Source: Helicobacter anatolicus
GTDB lineage: Bacteria; Campylobacterota; Campylobacteria; Campylobacterales; Helicobacteraceae
DNA length: 64,000 nucleotides
NCBI RefSeq assembly: GCF_021300615.1
Contig: NZ_JAJTMY010000001.1
Location: 257,095 to 321,094 of the forward strand
Direction: 5' to 3'
Positions 8,546-17,923 of this stretch are shown here, piece by piece (within the stretch, counting starts at the first letter, position 1; each line of letters begins with the position of its first letter). The notes below the pieces were generated by a model, which had not been told where the DNA came from, did not search any database, and saw only the letters and a list, made by a program, of their open reading frames with translations. Position numbers and translations under genes: made by a program.

Positions 8546-9424
8546 TTAGTTTAATTCTTCTTGTAATTTTTGTTGTAATTCAGGAGAGAGATCTTGAAGT
8601 TTTGGCATAATGATATGTGATTTGAGATATAAATCCCCAATCTTTCCTGTTTTTCTATTTTTAATTCCAAGCTCTTTAAGACGGAATTTTTGACCATTTT
8701 TTGTATCTTGCGGTACTTTGAGTTTAATATCTTTATGAAGGGTTTTTACTTCTATTATACCTCCAAATAATGCAATCTTAAAGGGTATCTCACATCGCAT
8801 AATTAAATCATCATTCTCTAGTGTATAGAGAGGATCTTCTTGGATATGAATAGTAAAAATTGCACTCCCTTTAAGGTTCTGATAGCTCTTGCCTTTTCCT
8901 TCTGCACGGAGTTTATCGCCCTCACGAATTCCTGCAGGAATTTTGATTGTAAAGGTGTTGTTTTCAAGATTTACTTGTTGTTTACCTCCAAGAACTGCGG
9001 TTTGTAGAGAGATAGATAGCTTGCAATGTAAATCAAGTTCTGTAGGATCAAAACCTCCAAAACTTCCAAAACCTCCAAAACTACCAAAAGGATTGCCCTG
9101 TGTAAAGCCATTATTAAAACCACCTTGTCCACCAAAAATACTGGCTAGAATATCTTCTATATTGACATTTCCTTGCTGACGTGCAAAATCTCCAAAATCC
9201 TGCCCGCCAAACATTTTATCGCCAAATTTATCATATTGTGCACGCTTGTTAGGGTCGCTTAAAATTTCATAGGCCGCATTGATTTCTTTGAATTTTTCTT
9301 CCGCATCTTTTTCTTTGTTGATATCTGGGTGATATTTTCTAGCTAATTTTCTGTAGGATTTTTTAATGTCCTCAGCGCTAGCATTTTCGCTAACTTCAAG
9401 AGTTTTGTAAAGGCTTTTTTTCAT
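8546..9424 (-). CDS. cbpA: DnaJ-like co-chaperone CbpA
   Basis: 292 residues. The J domain (about 1-65) has YHPD at 31-34, with HPD needed to stimulate DnaK. A Gly/Phe-rich linker (about 75-125, e.g. GSFGGFGSFGGF) follows, then two beta-sandwich substrate-binding domains with GIREGDKLRAEGKG and a C-terminal dimerisation end. The CxxCxGxG zinc repeats of DnaJ are absent, which marks it as CbpA type. It heads the operon cbpA-hspR-rarA, so in this group HspR levels follow cbpA transcription. The ATG at 9424 is 40 bases downstream of a good -10 box. Confidence 0.92.
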   Translation of the reverse strand: MKKSLYKTLEVSENASAEDIKKSYRKLARKYHPDINKEKDAEEKFKEINAAYEILSDPNKRAQYDKFGDKMFGGQDFGDFARQQGNVNIEDILASIFGGQGGFNNGFTQGNPFGSFGGFGSFGGFDPTELDLHCKLSISLQTAVLGGKQQVNLENNTFTIKIPAGIREGDKLRAEGKGKSYQNLKGSAIFTIHIQEDPLYTLENDDLIMRCEIPFKIALFGGIIEVKTLHKDIKLKVPQDTKNGQKFRLKELGIKNRKTGKIGDLYLKSHIIMPKLQDLSPELQQKLQEELN

Positions 9425-9463
9425 TGATTACCCCTTGAATAAATGAAATATTAGTGTAGACGT

Positions 9464-9469
9464 ATTATA
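9464..9469 (-). promoter_or_regulatory. -10 box of the cbpA-hspR-rarA promoter
   Basis: On the minus strand the sequence reads TATAAT, a perfect vegetative -10 hexamer, 40 bases upstream of the cbpA start. The -35 region would fall inside the HAIR-like site immediately upstream. Helicobacter sigma-80 promoters often lack a strong -35, so the -10 is the main evidence. Confidence 0.6.
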
Positions 9470-9472
9470 AAA

Positions 9473-9493
9473 CTTTAGTGTAATTAAATCAAG
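9473..9493 (-). promoter_or_regulatory. HAIR-like HspR operator
   Basis: Minus strand reads CTTGATT-N7-ACTAAAG. The published HAIR consensus is CTTGAGT-N7-ACTCAAG, so each half-site matches 6 of 7 with the correct 7-base spacer. The site ends 3 bases before the -10 box and covers the -35 region, where a bound repressor would exclude RNA polymerase. Given that hspR is the second gene of the operon, this supports direct autorepression. The match was made by eye. Confidence 0.65.
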
Positions 9494-9601
9494 TTTTGAG
9501 AAAAAATAAAGATATAAGTTAATATGGAATATAAATTGCTTGTATTTAATGTAAAAGCTTAAAAATAGGCGAACAAGACTAGGATGATTAAAGGACATTG
9601 G

Positions 9602-10741
9602 ATGTCAAAAATAAAAAAGATTGTTGTTTTAATACTCTTGTTTTTTGCAAAACTTTCTGCTGAAATTGAAAGTGCAAGGACTATTGAAGAGGCATTTAAA
9701 GGGGGAAAAATCGGTGGTCATGTTGGATTGTTTGCTCAGCAGTCTTTGAATAAGGAACCTGGCTTTTTGGATATTAACTCTTCTTTTGCATATAGCACTT
9801 TGCGTTATAAGGGCTATAAAATTGGTACAGAATTTTGGCTTAATGCAAAGCTTTTTGAAGCAAAACCAGGGGATTTTTCACGAAATAAAGATATTTTTGT
9901 AATTACAAATCTTTATGCAGATTTTTATAATCAATATGAAAAATTTGGAATCCGTGCTGGTCGTTATCAGATTGATGAGGAGTGGATCACACATAATGCA
10001 GAAGGTTTTAGTGTTGATTATGATGGCATTGAAAATGTGTCCTTGAATTTTTCTTGGGTATTTCGTAATGCTTATACAGAAAATTATTATACAAGTGGTT
10101 TTAGAAGGATGTATCGTGTGATTGGGGCAATGTTGCTTCGAGGCTCTATACAACTGCCACAATTTCCTATTAGTATTACACCTTATATGTATTTCGCTCC
10201 TGGAGTATTTTTTTCCCCTGCAGTGAAGGCAAATATGAATTTGCCGCTCCCAAAAGATGTATTCTTAAAATCAAATATGCATTTTTTGACCTATGTGCAA
10301 GATAAGGGCTATTATGGTTCTGATGCAGGGACTGGGGTGTTATTTATGTTAGATACCTCTGCGAGTTGGTATGGCATAGAAGGAGGGGTTGGGTTTTCAA
10401 TTACAAGTGAAAAAGGTGCTTCTTTGATTGATGCATTTGGGCAGCATACTGCGTTTGAAAGACCTGTGGGAATGTTTTATGGTGGAGCAATTACTGCCTA
10501 TTCTTTTTTGAAGTATAGTCTTCCGTATTTAGATGTTTATGGTGCAATTAGGGAGACATTTTTAGAGAATAAAAATATTTTTAACTGGGAGGTAAGAATA
10601 AGTGGAACACCTTTAAAAAATATTTCAGGATTAGAGCTTGGATTTTCTGCAATTGGGTTAGATAATCCTACAAGTGCAGTGGATTATTTTGGAGGGAGTG
10701 AATATATTTTATTTAGGGGTTATGTGCAATATAAATTCTAA
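9602..10741 (+). CDS. Helicobacter OprD/Hof-like outer-membrane porin
   Basis: 379 residues from the ATG at 9602, which has AAAGGA 7 bases upstream; the in-frame ATG at 9584 lacks a ribosome site. MSKIKKIVVLILLFFAKLSA is a signal peptide, with cleavage after SAE or nearby. The mature part is strand-turn-strand throughout (GGHVGLFAQQ, LRYKGYKIGTEFWLNAK, FGIRAGRYQIDEEW) and ends YVQYKF with the C-terminal Phe used for outer-membrane insertion. The motif RAGRYQID followed by a WITHNAEGF segment is typical of OprD-family porins of Campylobacterota, such as the Hof proteins. First of three tandem porin-like genes with their own gaps; diverges from cbpA. Confidence 0.75.
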   Translation: MSKIKKIVVLILLFFAKLSAEIESARTIEEAFKGGKIGGHVGLFAQQSLNKEPGFLDINSSFAYSTLRYKGYKIGTEFWLNAKLFEAKPGDFSRNKDIFVITNLYADFYNQYEKFGIRAGRYQIDEEWITHNAEGFSVDYDGIENVSLNFSWVFRNAYTENYYTSGFRRMYRVIGAMLLRGSIQLPQFPISITPYMYFAPGVFFSPAVKANMNLPLPKDVFLKSNMHFLTYVQDKGYYGSDAGTGVLFMLDTSASWYGIEGGVGFSITSEKGASLIDAFGQHTAFERPVGMFYGGAITAYSFLKYSLPYLDVYGAIRETFLENKNIFNWEVRISGTPLKNISGLELGFSAIGLDNPTSAVDYFGGSEYILFRGYVQYKF

Positions 10742-10813
10742 TACATTTTGTTATAATATTTAATGTAAATTAAAAAAATAAATAGTAATAAATAATTTAT
10801 AAAAGGGTTTTTA

Positions 10814-12073
10814 ATGATAAAAAAAGGATTGATACTTGGTTGTAGCTTATTGTGTTTGTGGGGTGAGAATCTAGATTTTGAAATTAAGCCATTTGGGGCT
10901 TTGGGTGGATTGTATAATCAAGGGCTTGGATCTTCACATAGCTATGGAAATGTCATGGCACATGTTGGAGCAGATTTTGTCTTGGAAAATGGTTGGAAGT
11001 TTGGGATCGGTGCAATTGGAGGGTGGAATGTATTTAATAAATCAAAAACTTCTTATGGGGATATAAATTATAGTGGTATTGGCGATAAGGGGGATATCTC
11101 AGAGGTTTATGCGCATTACAAAAATTCGCGATTAGAATTTGCCTTGGGAAGATTTAATACAGATTTTGTAGATTTTGAATATTTATCAGGAAATATTCAA
11201 GGAGCGTCTGCACAAGTAAAGGTAGAAAACATTAGCTATTGGGGGATTTTTATGGATTCGCTATTACTTACAGGTGCACACAAAAATACTTCCTCAACAC
11301 TTTATGGGACAAATATTATTGGGAGTTATTATCCGACGAGCAAGAAAAATATTTTGGGTAAATGGGGAGAGGTTTTTGCTGTGGGATTTAATTATGCGAA
11401 TGAACAGTTCAAGGCCTCTGTTTTTACGCTTTTAAATACGCAGGTTCCAGCAAATGTGCTTCCCGATAGAAAAGGGATTTTATTTCAAGTTGGAGGTGAT
11501 GCGCAATACAAGGCAAATATTAATGAAGAATGGTTTTTTGTAAGTACTTTACGAGGAATATTTCAATTAGGAAATACAGAAAAACTTAATGGTGCTTTGA
11601 TTGGTGCAAAAGATTCTATTGCAGGTTTAGTGTGGTTTGATCAACTATTTAGATATAGGATTTTTGAATTTGGCTTGGGTGTGTATGGCGTGATTGGAAG
11701 TGAGAAAAATGGAGGGATTTATACTTTTAGTGACCCTTCAAGATTTTATGGAAAAATCATTAACAATCCCTTGGAGTTTGCAAGTCCGTATTTTACAAGC
11801 AATAATATTACAGGATATGTTTTTGGAAGTATTGATTTAAGTAAAAATAAAAATCTACCATTAAAATTAGACGGAATGGTGAGTTTTGGAAATTATACGG
11901 AATATTCTATTGTGTTAGATTATAATGCATGGAGTTCTGGGAATATGAAAATCAATACAGGGATTGGGTATGTGTATTCTAAAAGCAGGGAACTTGCTTT
12001 GAGTGGATTAACTCCGACTTATGTAAATAATGATACAAGTAGTCTAATTATTTTTGGTAAGTTTTTTTATTAA
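10814..12073 (+). CDS. Outer-membrane family protein (porin-like), paralogue A
   Basis: 419 residues. MIKKGLILGCSLLCLWGENL is a signal peptide. The mature start FEIKPFGALGGLYNQGLGSS matches the start of the next gene (EINAFGHIGGVYDQGL), so the two are paralogues. Later shared blocks include SEVYAHYKNSRLEFALGRFN versus SDLYLKYDSGMLQIAVGRFD. Both carry a YGKI/YGAT turn late in the barrel and end in an aromatic residue (FGKFFY here). This is the Helicobacter 'outer membrane family protein' group, with a predicted 16-18-strand barrel. Solute is unknown. An AAAGGG site precedes the ATG at 10814 by 6 bases. Confidence 0.75.
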   Translation: MIKKGLILGCSLLCLWGENLDFEIKPFGALGGLYNQGLGSSHSYGNVMAHVGADFVLENGWKFGIGAIGGWNVFNKSKTSYGDINYSGIGDKGDISEVYAHYKNSRLEFALGRFNTDFVDFEYLSGNIQGASAQVKVENISYWGIFMDSLLLTGAHKNTSSTLYGTNIIGSYYPTSKKNILGKWGEVFAVGFNYANEQFKASVFTLLNTQVPANVLPDRKGILFQVGGDAQYKANINEEWFFVSTLRGIFQLGNTEKLNGALIGAKDSIAGLVWFDQLFRYRIFEFGLGVYGVIGSEKNGGIYTFSDPSRFYGKIINNPLEFASPYFTSNNITGYVFGSIDLSKNKNLPLKLDGMVSFGNYTEYSIVLDYNAWSSGNMKINTGIGYVYSKSRELALSGLTPTYVNNDTSSLIIFGKFFY

Positions 12074-12153
12074 AAATAATTCATTTTTGTCGATTATAAT
12101 ATCTGAAAAGATTCAAAGAAGTCTTTTGAATTCCAAACTATAAAGGAAAAAAA

Positions 12154-13341
12154 ATGAAAAATAAACTTTTGAGTTCTATCGTTGTAACAGGCTTGGCGTT
12201 TAGTGGTGCACAAGCGGTAGAAATAAATGCGTTTGGTCATATTGGGGGTGTATATGATCAAGGGCTTTCAAATGGAAATATCCCTCAAGAGCATACTAAA
12301 AAAGGTGCTTTTGGTGGTGCAACAGGGCATCTTGGCGTGGATGTAGGGTTTGGGTCTATCCATATTGGTGCAGGTGCTTATAGTGGCGTTTCTATTTATA
12401 GAAGCAACGGTATGCCAAATAGATATGGTAGTGACTATATTGACCTCTCTGATCTTTATTTGAAATATGATTCTGGGATGTTGCAAATCGCAGTAGGTAG
12501 ATTCGATAATGAATTTTTGGGTACAGATTGGCTTACTGCATATACACAAGGTGTAGGATTTAAATATCAATCTAGAAGCATTGGAGTTTGGGCTACTTGG
12601 ATGAATGATTTTACAACTTATGGTTATGCACCAGGACGTATGGCTTCTGAACTTGCATCTTGGGGAAAATTTCCATCAAGCTTTAATTCTTTTGATATTG
12701 GCAAGCGAGATATTATTGCAGGTGGGGTGAATGTTAATTTTGGATTCTTAACAATTGATCCATTCGTGCATTATTATAGATATCCATATGATGGAAAACT
12801 CCAAGCAGGTGCAAAACTTGGCTTAATTTTTGGAGAAGATGGAAGTGCATTCCAATCTAAGACTTCTCTTAGATATATGTGGCAAAATATTTTGGGTGTA
12901 AAAAATGATGATAGTATGCTATTTTGGGGTGATCAGGAGTTTATTTTTGGTGGTATCTTTAAGCTAGGTGGTGGTTATTTTGCGACTACAAGAAACGGTA
13001 TCAGTACTGTAAATAATATGACAAGATTTTATGGTGCTACATTCTTTACTCCTTATAGTGGTATAAATGGTACAGAAGCTTATTTTGGTTATAAAACAAA
13101 TACATGGTATGCATTTACAGGTGTAAAGTCACAATTCTTTGATTTAGATGTGCTTTATGCAGATGGAGATTATAGTGAGTTTTCTGCAATTGCATCTGTA
13201 ACTATTTTTGATGTAAAAACAAAAGGTAGCCTCAATGGTATTGCTTTAAAAGTAGGTGGTGGTTATGTAAGCAATGGGTTCTCCAAAAAACGTGACTTAA
13301 GCCTAAGCAATGTAGTAGGTTTTGTAAAACTTTCTTATTAA
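12154..13341 (+). CDS. Outer-membrane family protein (porin-like), paralogue B
   Basis: 395 residues with signal peptide MKNKLLSSIVVTGLAFSGAQA (cut after AQA, giving VEINAFGHIGG). Beta-barrel pattern throughout, with LYLKYDSGMLQIAVGRFDNE matching the preceding paralogue and a C-terminal FVKLSY. AAAGGAAAAAAAATG gives a strong start. Relative to paralogue A it is richer in Gly/Ala/Asp and its codon use looks more like a highly expressed gene, which suggests it is the major porin of the pair. A rho-independent terminator follows the stop. Confidence 0.77.
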   Translation: MKNKLLSSIVVTGLAFSGAQAVEINAFGHIGGVYDQGLSNGNIPQEHTKKGAFGGATGHLGVDVGFGSIHIGAGAYSGVSIYRSNGMPNRYGSDYIDLSDLYLKYDSGMLQIAVGRFDNEFLGTDWLTAYTQGVGFKYQSRSIGVWATWMNDFTTYGYAPGRMASELASWGKFPSSFNSFDIGKRDIIAGGVNVNFGFLTIDPFVHYYRYPYDGKLQAGAKLGLIFGEDGSAFQSKTSLRYMWQNILGVKNDDSMLFWGDQEFIFGGIFKLGGGYFATTRNGISTVNNMTRFYGATFFTPYSGINGTEAYFGYKTNTWYAFTGVKSQFFDLDVLYADGDYSEFSAIASVTIFDVKTKGSLNGIALKVGGGYVSNGFSKKRDLSLSNVVGFVKLSY

Positions 13342-13350
13342 TTCTTCGTC

Positions 13351-13380
13351 TCTCCCATTTTGGGGGAGATTTTTCTATTT
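13351..13380 (+). terminator. Rho-independent terminator of the porin gene
   Basis: TCTCCC, a short loop, then GGGAGA followed by TTTTTC. The hairpin starts 10 bases after the stop of the third porin gene. Confidence 0.75.
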
Positions 13381-13691
13381 TCTAAATTTTTATTTTTTAA
13401 TTTTAATAGTGGCTTTAAGCTTTCTAAAAATATCATACAATATTTTTGGTTTTATTGTTGATTTTCTAGTTTATATAGAAAATTTTAAGATATATAAAAA
13501 ATATCAAAATAAAATTTATTTTTCAAAATTGTTTTTTTGTATTTGAAATGTAATTTTAGGATATTGTCTAATTTAATAGATAGCAAGGCAAAAAAAGTAA
13601 AATATAAAACCATATTAGAAAAAATAATCTTTTGATTATTTTTAATTCTGCTTACGGGGAGAGGAGATAGGTATAGAAAAATTTTCAATAC
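13381..13691. other. Non-coding gap between porin gene and ispG
   Basis: About 310 very AT-rich bases between the convergent porin and ispG genes. Short frames exist on both strands but none has a ribosome site or protein-like composition. I see nothing functional beyond the porin terminator at its left edge. Confidence 0.5.
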
Positions 13692-14762
13692 TTAAGTATT
13701 TTGTTCCTTTTCTTTAGCTACTTTTTCTACTTCAGTAATAAAGGCTTCAAGCAATTGAGATTCTGGAAGTTTACATAAAATTTCCCCTTGTTTAATGATA
13801 AGACCACTTTTGTTACCAAATGCAATAGCGATATCAGCGTGTTTTGCTTCGCCAATTGCATTCACAGCACAACCCATTACGCTTACTTGTAAAGGTGTTT
13901 TGATATGTGCGATTCTTTTTTCAACTTCTTTGACCATAGCAACTAAATTGGCTTCAATTCTTCCACATGTAGGGCAAGAGACAATAGTAATTCCTTCTTT
14001 TTGTCTTCCACTATATTGGAGAATAGCTTTGGCAACTCTAATTTCTTCTTCTAGCTCTCCTGTGATAGAAATACGCATTGTATCACCAATGCCATCAAGC
14101 AGAAGGTTTCCTAATGCCATTGAACTTTTAATCATAGAATGAAAAAGTGTCCCAGCTTCTGTAACGCCAAGATGAAAGGGGTAGTCTACGAGAGGTCTTA
14201 GCATTTTGTAAGCCTCTATAGTGCGTTCTACATCACTAGCTTTTAAAGATACTTTGATGGAATTAAAGCCAAAATCTTCTAAAAGCTTAATGTTGTAAAG
14301 TGCAGATTCTACCATTCCCTTTGGTGTGGCACCATATTTGATTTCAAATTGCTTTTCTAAACTTCCGCCATTTACTCCAATCCTAATAGGAATATTTCTT
14401 TGTTCGCAGGCTTTTGCTACTGCCTGAATGCGTTCTTTATTTCCAATATTTCCGGGATTTATCCTGATTCCATCTACACTTTCTGCTGCAATAAGTGCAA
14501 ATTTGTAACGAAAATGAATATCTGCCACTATAGGAAGTGTGGAAATTTTTTTGAGTTCTCTTAATGCTTTTGCATCTTTTTCATCACTCACTGCCACACG
14601 AACAATATCTGCTCCTGCTAAATGTAGGCGATCAATTTGCTCTTTTGTAGCTTTGATATCCGCAGTTTTGCTAAAAGTCATGCTTTGTACACTAATTGGG
14701 GCATCACCGCCAATTTTTACATTACCAATTTGTATTTGTTTGGTTTTATAGCGAGGATTCAT
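13692..14762 (-). CDS. ispG: 4-hydroxy-3-methylbut-2-enyl diphosphate synthase IspG (GcpE)
   Basis: 356 residues; the [4Fe-4S] enzyme that converts MEcPP to HMBPP in the MEP isoprenoid pathway. An N-terminal TIM barrel starts [20 protein letters not shown] and includes [11 protein letters not shown] and RINPGNIG. The C-terminal cluster domain has CPTCGR (Cys263, Cys266), VMGCAVN (Cys298) and GEAKHAD (Glu305), the complete ligand set. Length is that of the short bacterial form. The gene stands alone on the minus strand, convergent with the porin genes and divergent from the WD40/solenoid gene, with about 105 bases of AT-rich shared upstream DNA. Confidence 0.95.
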   Translation of the reverse strand: MNPRYKTKQIQIGNVKIGGDAPISVQSMTFSKTADIKATKEQIDRLHLAGADIVRVAVSDEKDAKALRELKKISTLPIVADIHFRYKFALIAAESVDGIRINPGNIGNKERIQAVAKACEQRNIPIRIGVNGGSLEKQFEIKYGATPKGMVESALYNIKLLEDFGFNSIKVSLKASDVERTIEAYKMLRPLVDYPFHLGVTEAGTLFHSMIKSSMALGNLLLDGIGDTMRISITGELEEEIRVAKAILQYSGRQKEGITIVSCPTCGRIEANLVAMVKEVEKRIAHIKTPLQVSVMGCAVNAIGEAKHADIAIAFGNKSGLIIKQGEILCKLPESQLLEAFITEVEKVAKEKEQNT

Positions 14763-14868
14763 ATTTTTTCCTAGTAGAATTTTGATGATTAATAAATTTA
14801 ATTAGTAATATTATTATATTAAGATAATAAAATTATAAACTATTTAAATTTTTGCGAAGTTAAGAAAC

Positions 14869-16977
14869 ATGTCTTATCAAAAGTATAATTTTAAGTTATT
14901 GCATACAATTTTAAGTATTGGTTTTAGTGAAGATTTTTTAGTTTTTGTGGATACGCACTATGGAGTATATCTTTATGCGCCTGCTATAAAAAAGATTGTC
15001 TTTGGCAAGAGGGTTTTGCAACGATCTATTAAACATCATATTTATTCTAAGGCAGTGGCTTGTTCAAAAAATGGAGATCTTTTGATTGCTGGGGCAAATT
15101 CTAAAGTATGCGGACTTTTTGCTGTGCAAAATCAAGAACTCAAAAAAAAGCAAAGTATCCAGTGGCACAAGGCAGATATTAGCAGTATGGTTTTTTCACA
15201 AGATTCTAAATTGTTTGCCACAGGCGGAGAAGATGGAAAAATTTTTGTATATACAACCTTTGATGCAAAGTTTTTTGCAATTTTACCTGCCCAAGCAGAA
15301 TATATTTCTTGTATGAATTTTGATGGAAAAAGTCGTTATTTAGCATTTGCAACTTTTGAAAATAAAATTTTTCTTTTTGATCTTTTGTCTCATAATATTA
15401 CAGCAGAATTTGATACTCGTAGCGTTGCAGAATCTTTGAATTTTTTTGATAATGATGGAAAGATTATTTATGTATGTAAAAATGGGGAAATTGGTGTTAT
15501 TGACTTGCTAAATAAAAAGCAAAGAATAAAAGGAGTGCTCAATATTTGGTTGCAACACTGTTTGGTACATCCTAATGAGAAATATGCCTATATCACAGGA
15601 AGAAGTAATAAGCTTATTATTTATAAAATTGAAAATAATAGTATTTTTATGGAACTTGATTTAGCAGAAAATGGCGTGAGTTTTATGCAGTTTGTGGGAG
15701 ATTTATTGTGCATTTGTTTTGTAAGTGGCAATGTAGTATTTTTGGATCAGAAGCATTGTTATGATGAGTTTAAGATTTTATTAGAATCTAAAAATTATGA
15801 AGAAGCCAAAAATTTTGCAGAGACAAATAATGTTTTTTTAAAATTAGAGGAACTTTATTATTCTGTACGTTTGGAGAATTGGCAGGATGTGTTGAAAGAT
15901 ATTCTGAATCTTTTTCTTAATAATCAAGCTGATAGTGCTTTAGATATTGCCACACCTTATTTAGAAGATTGGGACTTAGAAAAAGAATTTCGTTATTATT
16001 TTGATGAAAAGGAAGTGGTAGCAGAATTTTTATTAATGATCAAAAGAGAGCAATATGCTCAAGCTTATGCAATGGCAAATAAAAAACGAGGGTTAAGAAA
16101 TTTGCGATTGTTTCAAGAATTAGAAAATTATTTTTCTTGCATCTTTGAAGCAAGTAAAAAAATGTTAGAAGAAGATGCTAATCATGCTACAAGGGTAAAA
16201 AAAATCTTAGAACCTTTTATGGAAGTGAATGAAAAAAAAGATATGATTATTTTCTTGCTCAATAATTTTTTACAATACCAATATATTGAAAAGGCATTTA
16301 GAGATAAGGATTATGAGGAATGTTTTAAGCTTGCACAGAAATTTCCCTTTTTACAAAAAAGTAAGGCCTATTATGGTGCAATGCAAATTTGTAGCAATTT
16401 ACTTTACCAACTTAAAGAAAAATCTCATACACATAGTTTTGATTCTCTACAAAAAAGTATTGAATTTTTAGATAAAATACCATTTTTTCAAGACGAAGTT
16501 CGTGCTTTAAGCAATTTTTTATTAAAGCAAGAAGATTTGAAAAAGAGTTTTCATGCAAAGAAAATGCATGATTGTTATACACTTTTAAAGCAAAATCCAG
16601 ATTTATATTCCTCAGATATATATTTTGAGCTAGAGAGTCATGTATTACAGGCTTTAAAAAATGCCTTAGATTTTGCAAAACAAGGTGAAACATCACGTGT
16701 TTATGAAATTTTAGGGCAATTTATTGCCTTGGATGTATGGAAGGGGCGTGTAGAATCTATTTTTCAAATTTCATATTTTTATGAAATTAAATATGGGGAT
16801 ACACATGAGGCAGTAAATTGGTATGAAACGATTAAAAAATATATTAATTTTTTTGGGAAAACAAGTGAGTTTAAAGTGTTATGTGATTCTAGGGGATTGC
16901 AAGAAGTTTTTGATGAAATTTTAGAAATTAAAGATAAGAATGTGGAATTTTTACCTACAATTTTAGTGAAGGAATAA
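14869..16977 (+). CDS. WD40-like beta-propeller plus alpha-solenoid protein
   Basis: 702 residues, no signal peptide, so probably cytoplasmic. Residues about 10-300 form degenerate WD40 repeats: HKADISSMVFSQDSKLFATG followed by GEDGKIFVYTTFD is the clearest, others are FAVQNQELKK and IFLFDLLSHN. Residues about 305-650 are all-helical. I see four tandem units of about 86 residues with a recurring K-x-Y-x-x-A/C signature at Tyr310, Tyr396, Tyr482 and Met566 (steps of 86, 86 and 84), each followed by LA/FA and an acidic Y/F-x-x-LE helix. Propeller followed by solenoid is the plan of coat and trafficking scaffolds in eukaryotes. It precedes hypA by 2 bases, so it is in that operon. Function unknown; homologues in Helicobacter are annotated only as WD40 proteins. 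Confidence 0.75.
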   Translation: MSYQKYNFKLLHTILSIGFSEDFLVFVDTHYGVYLYAPAIKKIVFGKRVLQRSIKHHIYSKAVACSKNGDLLIAGANSKVCGLFAVQNQELKKKQSIQWHKADISSMVFSQDSKLFATGGEDGKIFVYTTFDAKFFAILPAQAEYISCMNFDGKSRYLAFATFENKIFLFDLLSHNITAEFDTRSVAESLNFFDNDGKIIYVCKNGEIGVIDLLNKKQRIKGVLNIWLQHCLVHPNEKYAYITGRSNKLIIYKIENNSIFMELDLAENGVSFMQFVGDLLCICFVSGNVVFLDQKHCYDEFKILLESKNYEEAKNFAETNNVFLKLEELYYSVRLENWQDVLKDILNLFLNNQADSALDIATPYLEDWDLEKEFRYYFDEKEVVAEFLLMIKREQYAQAYAMANKKRGLRNLRLFQELENYFSCIFEASKKMLEEDANHATRVKKILEPFMEVNEKKDMIIFLLNNFLQYQYIEKAFRDKDYEECFKLAQKFPFLQKSKAYYGAMQICSNLLYQLKEKSHTHSFDSLQKSIEFLDKIPFFQDEVRALSNFLLKQEDLKKSFHAKKMHDCYTLLKQNPDLYSSDIYFELESHVLQALKNALDFAKQGETSRVYEILGQFIALDVWKGRVESIFQISYFYEIKYGDTHEAVNWYETIKKYINFFGKTSEFKVLCDSRGLQEVFDEILEIKDKNVEFLPTILVKE

Positions 16978-16979
16978 AA

Positions 16980-17342
16980 ATGCATGAATATTCTGTTGTA
17001 GCTTCATTGATTGAATTGTGTGAGGAAAATGCTAAAAAGCATCATGCAAAAGAAATTAAAAAAATTGTTGTTTCTATTGGTGTGCGTAGTGGAATGGATA
17101 AGAGTCTTTTTATCAGCGCGTTTGAAACTTTTAGAGAAGAAAGTATTTTTTGTAAAGATAGTTTGCTAGAAATTATTGATCAATGTGTTGTTTTGGAATG
17201 CAAGGGATGCAAACATCAATTTGAGACACAAGAGATGGAATATGGGATTTGTCCCAAATGTCAAGAGAATGATTTGCAGATTATTAAAGGGACTGAAATG
17301 TTTTTAATGAATCTGGAATTGTTGCAGGAAGAGGATGTATGA
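16980..17342 (+). CDS. hypA: Hydrogenase/urease nickel chaperone HypA
   Basis: 120 residues beginning MHEYSVVASLIELCEENAKK, with the conserved N-terminal Met-His (His2) nickel site. The zinc site is two CxxC pairs: CKGC and CPKC. HypA delivers nickel to NiFe hydrogenase and, in Helicobacter, to urease. No hydrogenase, urease or other hyp gene is in the window, as in H. pylori where hypA (HP0869) is detached from the rest. Its stop overlaps the start of the coiled-coil gene by 4 bases. Confidence 0.93.
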   Translation: MHEYSVVASLIELCEENAKKHHAKEIKKIVVSIGVRSGMDKSLFISAFETFREESIFCKDSLLEIIDQCVVLECKGCKHQFETQEMEYGICPKCQENDLQIIKGTEMFLMNLELLQEEDV

Positions 17343-17923
17343 AAGACTTTGAAGCATATTTTCAACAACTTAGTGAAATTAAAGAAACTTGGGAAATTTA
17401 TCAGATTTTTGAGGGGGAGCGAAAAAAATTTTTAAGTGAAGTGCAAGGATATAATGCGGAAATTCAAGCGCATCAAGAGATTTTAAAAGATTATCGTAGG
17501 CAAATTAGAGAGGCAAAACAAGAATTAGAATCTATTTTTGCCCTAAAACAAAAAGAGGAAATAGAGCTAGAGGCTCTTAAGGAAAACAAGAGTAAACAAA
17601 AGTTGAAAAATATCATCAAGTCTCTGCATCAAGAAAGGCAAAAAATTAAAGAGAAAAAGCATGAATTTATGCCTAGTGTATTAAAAGAAGTAGAGGTTTA
17701 TGATCAAAATAAACAGAAGCAAACCTTGCAGCCGGTGTATAATATTTATGGTGAAGATTTATATAAAAAATATCGCGTTAATCTTAAGGAAAGTCGAGAA
17801 TTGAAAAATAAGGTTATGGAACTTGAGTTGGAAAATATGCAATTAAAAGTTGAAATTCGTGATTTTTATACTGAAATGGCTTTAAAAGAACGTACGGAAT
17901 TTAAATCCAAGGAGGAAAAATGA
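17339..17923 (+). CDS. Coiled-coil protein of unknown function (HP0868-like position)
   Basis: 194 residues, highly charged and rich in Lys, Glu and Gln, without cysteines or membrane segments. Heptad-like patterns run over about 25-105 and again at 150-190 (e.g. ELKNKVMELELENMQLKVEI), so a long coiled coil is expected. It overlaps hypA by 4 bases and its stop overlaps the lpxB start as ATGA, so it is translationally coupled on both sides. The same position in H. pylori is HP0868, of unknown function. I cannot assign a role. Confidence 0.75.
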   Translation: MKDFEAYFQQLSEIKETWEIYQIFEGERKKFLSEVQGYNAEIQAHQEILKDYRRQIREAKQELESIFALKQKEEIELEALKENKSKQKLKNIIKSLHQERQKIKEKKHEFMPSVLKEVEVYDQNKQKQTLQPVYNIYGEDLYKKYRVNLKESRELKNKVMELELENMQLKVEIRDFYTEMALKERTEFKSKEEK

